The notes under the pieces are model-generated. The model was not told where the DNA came from and made no database searches. It saw only the letters and a list, made by a program, of their open reading frames with translations. The position numbers and the translations under genes are program-made. From assembly GCA_022606425.2 (NCBI GenBank), contig JAHDVF020000868.1, positions 1,240,001 to 1,304,000 of the forward strand: a stretch of DNA of 64,000 nucleotides, read 5' to 3'. Numbering within the stretch: position 1 is the first letter of the stretch; the number at the start of each line of letters is the position of its first letter. Positions 57,450 through 64,000 of the stretch are shown here, one piece after another. This stretch comes from Lepidostoma basale (Eukaryota; Arthropoda; Insecta; Trichoptera; Lepidostomatidae).

Positions 57450-57677
57450 TTTTAATCGCTGTTTTACATCATTACAGCACGAGCCAAATCGATGTTAAGG
57501 GTCTATCATATTGTTTCTCGTGACATGTGATAGAATCTAATCTATCGCCATTTTATTGTCACGTGAATTGTACACCAGATCATAGACAGTATGACAATCA
57601 CACTACCATCGCCGGGAATCGAACCTGGGACCCTCCGTGTGGTAGTCAAAGCACTTCTCACTCGGCCACGTTTGTAA
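57450..57677 (-). mobile_element. SINE S1, full length
   Basis: Minus-strand copy with GTGGCCGAGTGAGAAGTGC, CAGGTTCGATTCCCGG and the body GCTGTAATGATGTAAAACAG. Its tail side ends in an A-rich run. Confidence 0.82.
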
Positions 57678-57954
57678 AGGTGAGGTTTGAATACATTAAT
57701 CTACGAGTAAGCTATAAAGAAAATTGGCCAGGACAGGTGGGAGTGTTCTGCAAAGAAGCATCATGTAGAAAAACGTGTTGTCGTACAGGCCACAGTAGCG
57801 GCTCTCGGCGCTCTAGGATTGTGAAGAATACATTATCTCGTTTTCCAGTTGATCAAATATTCATACACTTGTATCTGAACAGGCACGCGTTGCCGCCATG
57901 ACGCTGCATGCAGGGCCGGTGTTACCACACCGTCGAACAAAGCTACACCAAAAA

Positions 57955-58095
57955 CTAACTAACTAACCATCACACCGTTTCTTCGGAGAAGTAAGCAGAG
58001 AGGATGGACCGTCCACTCTTTTATCTTGACATACTTCTTGAGATTCCTCTCCATTCATACATCGCAACTTGCACGCTCGTTGAGTTTTTCCGTCT
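57955..58095 (-). mobile_element. LINE-A 3' end fragment
   Basis: CTAACTAACTAACCATCACAC, then GCAGAGAGGATGGACCGTCC. Confidence 0.65.
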
Positions 58096-58144
58096 GCGAA
58101 TACTGTTACGTATTTAAATATTTTTTAATTTTTTGATAATTATA

Positions 58145-58310
58145 GTTTCGGATAAATATAGACGATAATAAAGTACCAACAAGAAATCGACCTACAGGAA
58201 GACCACCTAAAAGATGGCGAGACAGTTGGACATCTGCATCCCAGGAACAGGCTCCGAGAAATAAAAGGACACAGTCCTAAATAAAGCAGAAGAAGAAGAC
58301 GAAGTTGATT
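58145..58310 (+). mobile_element. LINE-B 3' end, (GAA)n tail
   Basis: NRPTGRPPKRWRDSWTSAS, then AAGCAGAAGAAGAAGACG. Confidence 0.68.
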
Positions 58311-58439
58311 TTCTCATTCCGTGCTTAACACGGTTATTACGGTTTCTCTTTCCAGTCACACTACTTTTATAAAACATTAACACAAACATAAAAACAGTGT
58401 TTTTTTTATTGGCCTCCAGAAGCTTTGGCTTGAGCGAAT

Positions 58440-58605
58440 AAATAAATATATAAATGTATTGTTTTTTGAATGAATGAAGACGTATGTTTTCTAGAAGCAT
58501 TATTATTTTTTATGCAAATGACATTTTTCGGCATTAATGCCATTCACATAAAATATAATAAAACTTCTAGAAAACTGATTATTCATTCGTTTTAAAAAAA
58601 ATAAC
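58440..58605. repeat. P2 palindromic repeat, shortened
   Basis: TTTTCTAGAAGCATTATTAT, GCAAATGACATTTTTCGGC and AATATAATAAAACTTCTAG. The core palindrome is damaged. Confidence 0.55.
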
Positions 58606-59090
58606 TAACTAACCATCACGACGTCTCTCCGAAGGGGTAGGCAGAAAGAATGGACTGCCACACTTTTCTTTCCTGACATATTTTTCTCGATTCCTCAACA
58701 TTCAAACATCGTATCATGCACGCGCGTCAATTTCTCTGACTCCTCACGTGGCCGACATTCAATATTTCATTTATTTGATCGTGCCACGTTTCCCTCGGTC
58801 TTCCTCTACTTCTAGTTCCATTAACATCGTTAATATATATTTTTTTACCATTCTTTCTTTCCATATGTCCAAACAATCTTAATGATCCTTTCATTATTTT
58901 GTTCATAACACCATCATTCGCACCGCATTCAATTTTTATATTTTCATTCGATACTCTATCATACACAGAATATCCACACATTCGTCTAAGAGATCTCATT
59001 TCTAGTGCATTTATTCTACTTTCATTTCGCAAATTCCATGCTTCGCTTCCATACATAAGGGTCGGTACAAGAACACCATTATGCATTCAA
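58600..59090 (-). mobile_element. LINE-A 3' part, (TTAG)n subfamily
   Basis: The minus strand is open for 119 codons: HNGVLVPTLMYGSEAWN, RINALEMRSLRRMCGYSV, GVMNKIMKGSLRLFGHMER, GTRSRGRPRETWHDQINEI. It is among the least decayed copies. Confidence 0.82.
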
Positions 59091-59589
59091 TTCGTATTAA
59101 ATAAGTATATACATGTTTTCATTAATTATAAAAACATATATGTATCATATACCCAATATACAAAATGTATCAAACCAAATTATTTCCAATAAAATAAAAA
59201 AAGGTTTCTCCATTCAAATGAAGTAATAATACTAAAAGTATGTATGAAAAATAGTTAAAGAAAAATAAATCCTATATTATCAATTACATTACTATAGGAG
59301 GTGCCAAATTTGTTCTGTTCGCCTCTGGTTCCAGTGAGATTTGATTGAACAAAGGAATAGAATCTGCTAAATTTCATGATTCATCATGATAAATATCTTA
59401 ATCAAATAATAAAGTCAACATCATTATGTATTTTTATTGACATAAATCTACATTAAGTATTCAAGTCGGTAACTTAAAACAGCTTTATTATTTATGCTAT
59501 ACTTTAGTACACAAAAATGTATTCACTAATGCTTCCTTCACTAGGCAACATCTACCTTGTATCTAAGGGGAGCCTTAAATAATAATAAA

Positions 59590-60030
59590 ACTAACTAACT
59601 AACTAACTATCACGCCGTCTCCCCGAAAGGGTAGGCAGAAAGAATGGACTGTCACACTTTAACCGATGCGGCACTCCAACCTTCTCTTTTCGCCCCGCAG
59701 GAGACGCGGTGTGATGGGTGACCTCATCGCCACCAATAGGCATCTCCCGCGCACACTTTGATCGTCTAACATACACAAAATAAATCTATAACTAATAATA
59801 TAAAATACCATGATATAAAATAAAATAACAAAATAAAAATAATTTAACACAAAATGTTATTTTTAGACGGATTTTTTAGATGGCGCACATTTTGTCTATT
59901 TAATTTATGTTCCGCGTATTCACCGCTTTTTTTTAATTATCAGTAATTAGGCACTTAACAACACCAGCAAGAACTTTAAAATAGTATTGAAGAAATTATT
60001 CAAATTGTCATTGGAACAAATGAAAAATTT
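59590..60030 (-). mobile_element. non-autonomous LINE-A-tailed element, third copy
   Basis: Begins AACTAACTAACTAACTATCA and carries CATCGCCACCAATAGGCATC and CACCAGCAAGAACTT. Joined directly to a family AB element. Confidence 0.75.
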
Positions 60031-60590
60031 TTAATTGTATCTCAATAGAGACGAAGAAACAAACTGGAAACTGAATATGGATGATCAAGGTGTTTACAGG
60101 ACTTATGACCTGTCATTGGTTGGGTTAAGCGCACGCTTTTATGTAATTACAACATTCCCCATTCCACCATTGTTATTATGATCATGTATGATACATTTTT
60201 GGAAGTTGTATATATACTCCAAATTCATACTTATCTTCACGTGGCAGTTCCAGTTAGCCATCTATGTAGATTTGATTGTACTAATTAATTTTTTAATATT
60301 AATCTATACAATCCATCCACTAACGCCATCTATGAAGAATGATTGTTTAGCATTTAGCAAACTACTTTATTAACACAATGCGAAGAGGCTACCGCCTCCT
60401 ATCGTACTGTTAGAAGTCGCCTGGAGTATCCACTCCTATTTTATACGCCAAATAATTGACCAGAGTATTTACAAATATTTGTGGGTGGTACAATACAGGT
60501 GAAAATCCAGGATTCGTATACAGATGTAAGTATACATTTCACAAATATTTGAAAAATTTATGTTTACACCTGTCAAAATTCTTTATATAT
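60031..60590. mobile_element. family AB element, near full length
   Basis: It is the reverse complement of blocks B-A at 21.3-21.8 kb, including the CACTAACGCCATCTATGAAG segment. It directly adjoins a LINE-A-tailed non-autonomous element ending near 60030. Confidence 0.75.
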
Positions 60591-60844
60591 ACGAAAAATA
60601 ATTAAATAATTTAAATGTTTTATTTTTAAACAATTAAATATATCAATAACAACTTTACGTTAAAAAAAATCCGTAGATGTATAAAAGAAAATTGTTCTTG
60701 TGAACATTTCTATCTTTTATCAATTATTCAAGATGCCAATTTAATTTGTATTGTAAATAAATTATCATTCTGGTTCGTGTATAGGTAAATTAAAAATAAA
60801 AGTAGATTTTTTGTTATATTAAAATTAAAGTATTATTTTTTTTC

Positions 60845-61345
60845 TTATCTTCTTCTTCTTCTTCTTCTTCTTTCTGTCCGGTCACACCTCCGCGGTACAT
60901 AGGGCCTCAATGAACCTTATCCCCCCGACTCTTATCGCATTCCTGATGCCTATTATCATCCCAAGTGAGCCTGCTGCTTTAACCACGTCCTGCAGGGCTC
61001 TTCTCCAGGTGGCTCTAGGTCTGCCTCGCTTTCTCTTTTTCCCCATAGGGGACCAGTCGAGTGCGCCCTGAGCGATGCAGGCTGGGTTCCATCTCAGAGT
61101 GTGACCGATCCACTGGCATTTGCGTCTAGCGACTTGTTCTCTAATTGGCTTTTCGCCTTTCATGGTCCAGAGTACGGCATTTAACACTGTTTGGAGCCAA
61201 TTGATCTTGAATATTGAGCGAAGGTACCTATTTATAAACACGTGGAGTTTTCAATAACGTCCGCGGTAGATTTCCAAGCCTCTCATCCGTACAGTAGTAT
61301 TCTTTTAACGCTACTGCCGAATATTTGGAGCCTGATTTCCTAATA
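60845..61345 (-). mobile_element. LINE-B 3' part, (GAA)n tail
   Basis: The minus strand is open for 119 codons: NWLQTVLNAVLWTMKGEKPI, ARRKCQWIGHTLRWNPACIA, KKRKRGRPRATWRRALQD. Tail TTCTTCTTCTTCTTCTTC in plus orientation. Confidence 0.8.
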
Positions 61346-61419
61346 GAGCGTTTTTATTCAAAAACAAATGACATAAGGTTGTTATACTAATAATCTTTTT
61401 CTTAAGAAAATATATTTAC

Positions 61420-61570
61420 AACAACAACAACAAACCATCACGTCGTTTCTCAGAAGGGGTAGGCAGAGAGAATGAACCGCCACACTACTCGATCCTGACA
61501 CACGTATTTAGCTTCCTCCATATTCATACAGCGAGTCGTACACGCACGTCGATATTTCATCGATATATTG
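61420..61570 (-). mobile_element. LINE-A 3' end, (TTG)n subfamily
   Basis: ACAACAACAACAAACCATCA, then GGGGTAGGCAGAGAGAATGA and ACAGCGAGTCGTACACGCAC. Confidence 0.72.
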
Positions 61571-61593
61571 TATATGATTAATAGTTTAAAAAA

Positions 61594-61672
61594 AGCGCAA
61601 GACGCAGGATACGAACCGGAGACCTGCCGGTCAAGTGAAGGCACGCTATCCGCTCAGCCACCTAGCTATTGA
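61594..61672 (-). mobile_element. tRNA-like SINE head, third type
   Basis: Minus strand: GGTGGCTGAGCGGATAGC (box A) and CCGGTTCGTATCCTG (box B), followed by TTGCGC and a run of T that could end pol III transcription. Arm pairing is too poor for a good tRNA gene. Only one copy was seen, so a true family is unproven. Confidence 0.5.
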
Positions 61673-61849
61673 TACTAGTGACCAAATTTCTAATATATAA
61701 ACGATAGGCTTTTATTTTATAGGAAATGGACGACTCTTAGGGTGTACTACAATCCTGCAAAATCCCATCCTGAAGTCAAGTTTCTATGTCGTGCCTTCAC
61801 ATCATTAGTGGATTATAATGGAAACCTTTTTTTGTGATTTCGCTAACTT

Positions 61850-62405
61850 AACTAACTAACTAACCATCACGCCGTCTTCCCGAAGGGGTAGGCAGAAAGA
61901 ATGGACTGCCACACTTTTCTTTCCTGACATATTTCTCCCGCTTCCTCAACATTCATACATCGTGTCATGCACGCGCGTCGATTTCTCTGACTCCTCACAT
62001 GGCCGACATTCAATATTTGATTTATTTGATCGTGCCACGTTTTCCTCGGTCTTCCTCTATTTCTGGTTCCATTTACATCATTAACATATAATTTTTTGTG
62101 TGTGAATGGTGTTCATGTGTGTCAATGGTGTTCTTCTACCGACCCTTATGTATGGAAGCGAAGCATGGAACTGGCAAAAGAAGGATGAAAGTAGAATAAA
62201 TGTAGTAGAAATGAGATCTCTTAGACTAATGTGTGCATACTCTGTATATGATGAGAGTGTCGAATGAAAACATAAGAAGTGAATGCGGTGCGAATGATGG
62301 TGTCATGAACAAAATAATGAAAGGATCATTAAGATGGTTTGGACATATGGAAAGAATGAATGAAGAAAGAATGGTAAAAAAATTATATGTTAATGATTTT
62401 GCTAA
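61850..62405. mobile_element. LINE-A copy with inverted upstream part (twin-priming structure)
   Basis: 61850-62095 is the 3' end on the minus strand, starting at TTAACATATAATTTTTT. 62110-62405 is the next upstream segment on the plus strand (LPTLMYGSEAWNWQKKDES to ERMVKKLYVND). Both reach the same point of the element, sharing about 20 bp. Confidence 0.78.
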
Positions 62406-62469
62406 CTTTATTATCAAATACATAAGAAATCATATAACAAAAGTTCTTCAAATTTTCTTCCCTTTGTTT

Positions 62470-62925
62470 TGAGTAGCTCTATTGTTTTGCTAACTCTTAA
62501 GATGTGTTCCTTTGTATATGTTAATACGTAGCTCCGTTGTAAACATTAAAGGGTTATCCTACTTTATCTCAACATGCTTTACTTAGGATCCAGAGCACGA
62601 CTCGCGGCATCCAGTGTTTCTTTAACTTTTAGTCGTATTAGCATAACTCGAGTAAACTCGCAAACCTTCATACCTCAGCGGCTAATTTGAAAAAGTTTTT
62701 ATGCAAACTTGGGGCGCGCATTATTTGAAATTGGAAATAGTGGTGCTAACTTAGCAGATTCTTAGCGCTTCGTAGTTTCACAACTTCAAATAATAAATAA
62801 ACAACTGAAAGAAAGTCTTTGAATTATTGACGCTTTCCCGAGCAAGCTTGTAAAACTCACACGAAAAATACATTTAATCGAATAAAGCGAGTATTTTAAA
62901 TATTATATTTTACTAATTTCTTCAT
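62470..62925. other. intron-like stretch, nothing recognised
   Basis: Unique-looking, no coding signal. The last 180 bp of the window (63820-64000) are likewise unassigned. Confidence 0.35.
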
Positions 62926-62929
62926 TTTA

Positions 62930-63375
62930 GTACTTTGGTCGGTTGCCAGAGTAGTCCTTTATTGTTCTGAGACTGGGGAGTAAGGTTGAGGATATTATAA
63001 GATGGAGCAGACACAGCAAAAAGGGGACTGGTACGGTCATGTTCAAAGAATGGACACTTGCCAGAGTAGTCCTTTATTGTTCTAAGACTGAGAGATCGCG
63101 TGAAGAACACCAGAATAAGAGGGGTATGTAAGGTTGAGGATATTATAAGATGGAACAGACAGAGAAAAACGGACTGGTACGACCATGTTCAAGGAATGGA
63201 CCCCACCAGACTCCCCTATATTGCATTGCATAATCAGCCTCATGGGACTCGTCCTCGTGGAAGATCTCTTAAAAGATGGAAGGACAGCTGGGAGTCTACC
63301 TCACATGAGGAGCAACACTCTGGAGAACAGACCACATAGGTCTACAACAAGGAAGTAGAAGAAGACTTATTTTTC
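62930..63375 (+). mobile_element. LINE-B 3' part with an internal duplication
   Basis: CCAGAGTAGTCCTTTATTGT occurs at about 62947 and 63061, and GTTGAGGATATTATAAGATG at about 62984 and 63133. The second unit continues PTRLPYIALHNQPHGTRPRG, RSLKRWKDSWES and a GGAAGTAGAAGAAG tail. Confidence 0.72.
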
Positions 63376-63409
63376 AGTGTATTATATTTTAAATACAGCA
63401 CTCGATAGT

Positions 63410-63670
63410 AAAGTAGAATAAATGTAGTAGAGATCTCATAGAAAAATGTGTATCTAATTTATACACCATAGAGTGTCAAATCGTAATGTAAAAAGTGGCC
63501 GAAGAAAACATGGCACGATCAAATCAATCAAATCTTTAAAATCGGCAACGTGAACGCTACATGACACGATGTATGAATATTGAGGTATCGAGAAGTATGT
63601 AAGAATAGAACAGTGTGGCTGTCCATTATTTCTGCCTACGCCTTCGGGAAAATGGCGTGATGGTAAATTA
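63410..63670 (+). mobile_element. LINE-A 3' fragment
   Basis: GTAGAATAAATGTAGTAGAG, GCCGAAGAAAACATGGCACG, then GAAAATGGCGTGATGG. Confidence 0.65.
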
Positions 63671-63699
63671 TATATTTAGTTTTGCAAAAATAGTTATAT

Positions 63700-63818
63700 A
63701 ATAAAATATTGAACCTCCTAAAATATGGAAGGAAAGCTGGGAATCCCCCTCACTGGAGGAGCAATCCCCTGGAAAACAGACCACTTAAGTCTATACCAAG
63801 GAAGAAGAAGAAGAATTA
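63700..63818 (+). mobile_element. LINE-B 3' end, (GAA)n tail
   Basis: GGAAAGCTGGGAATCCCCCT to CCAAGGAAGAAGAAGAAG. Closely matches the preceding copy. Confidence 0.7.
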
Positions 63819-64000
63819 AACATTTTCTAAACATCGAGTGGTACGTATTTCTCGTGTCCTATTTCAATTTTAACTCTGTAATATAAACCTTAATCAATTT
63901 TGTCGGAGAGCAAATTCCGATCAAGCTATTTGCACTCCAGTATCCGGTATCGCGGGACTGTTTGCCAAGAAATCCTTCTCCGGCAATTGAATTCATTGCA

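Noticed and set aside
57527..57901. 124-codon plus-strand open frame
   Set aside because: Its first third runs antisense through a SINE, and the rest shows no domain.
59590..59610. (CTAA)n runs as telomeric DNA
   Set aside because: At every site the run follows the conserved LINE-A 3' end, so these are retrotransposon tails. The unit is TTAG, not TTAGG.

Overview
This is AT-rich animal nuclear DNA, most likely from an insect and plausibly a moth or butterfly. The evidence is small exons with GT-AG borders, introns of up to about 24 kb, a mariner transposon, tRNA-derived SINEs, many non-LTR retrotransposon remnants and a short interstitial (TTAGG)n array. There is no bacterial-style gene organisation. 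The species call is inference.

The only host gene I can support lies on the minus strand and runs through most of the window. It is a whirlin-family scaffold protein, the counterpart of Drosophila dyschronic (dysc). Five exons in transcription order are 54451-54321 (second half of PDZ1), 30386-30168 (end of PDZ1 and a proline-rich linker), 23988-23863 (first half of PDZ2), 23245-23067 (second half of PDZ2 and the conserved segment after it) and 20895-20703 (start of the second harmonin-homology domain). All four intron phases agree, so the exons join in one frame. The start of PDZ1 and the 3' part of the gene were not found and probably lie outside the window. Most or all of the window is therefore probably intron of this gene; the visible introns are about 23.9, 6.2, 0.6 and 2.2 kb.

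The rest is a graveyard of mobile elements. The commonest is a non-LTR element, here LINE-A, which ends in (TTAG)n or (TTG)n rather than poly(A). Its longest copy, 34290-32475, keeps a broken reverse transcriptase with a YADD box. Other LINE groups have (GAA)n tails (LINE-B, several lineages), (GATTT)n tails (LINE-C), a CR1-like C-terminus (LINE-D) or an (ATGAA)n tail (LINE-E). Two tRNA-derived SINE families, an internally deleted mariner (51619-52705), a TAA/TTAA-target MITE nested in LINE-C (45486-45930), a smaller MITE near 10.1 kb and a family of long terminal-inverted-repeat elements complete the set.

The most interesting signal is a set of palindromic repeat families sharing a core like the hammerhead self-cleaving ribozyme: CUGANGA, one nucleotide, a stem-loop, GAA, then a perfect short palindrome (ACAUGU, ACAGCUGU, ACCGGU, ACUAGU) and C or U, in many cases bracketed by a short pairing helix. 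This resembles known hammerhead variants with a reduced stem III that are associated with Penelope-like retroelements. Several unrelated repeat families here carry it on both strands. No Penelope protein was found, and one extra nucleotide before stem II leaves activity uncertain.
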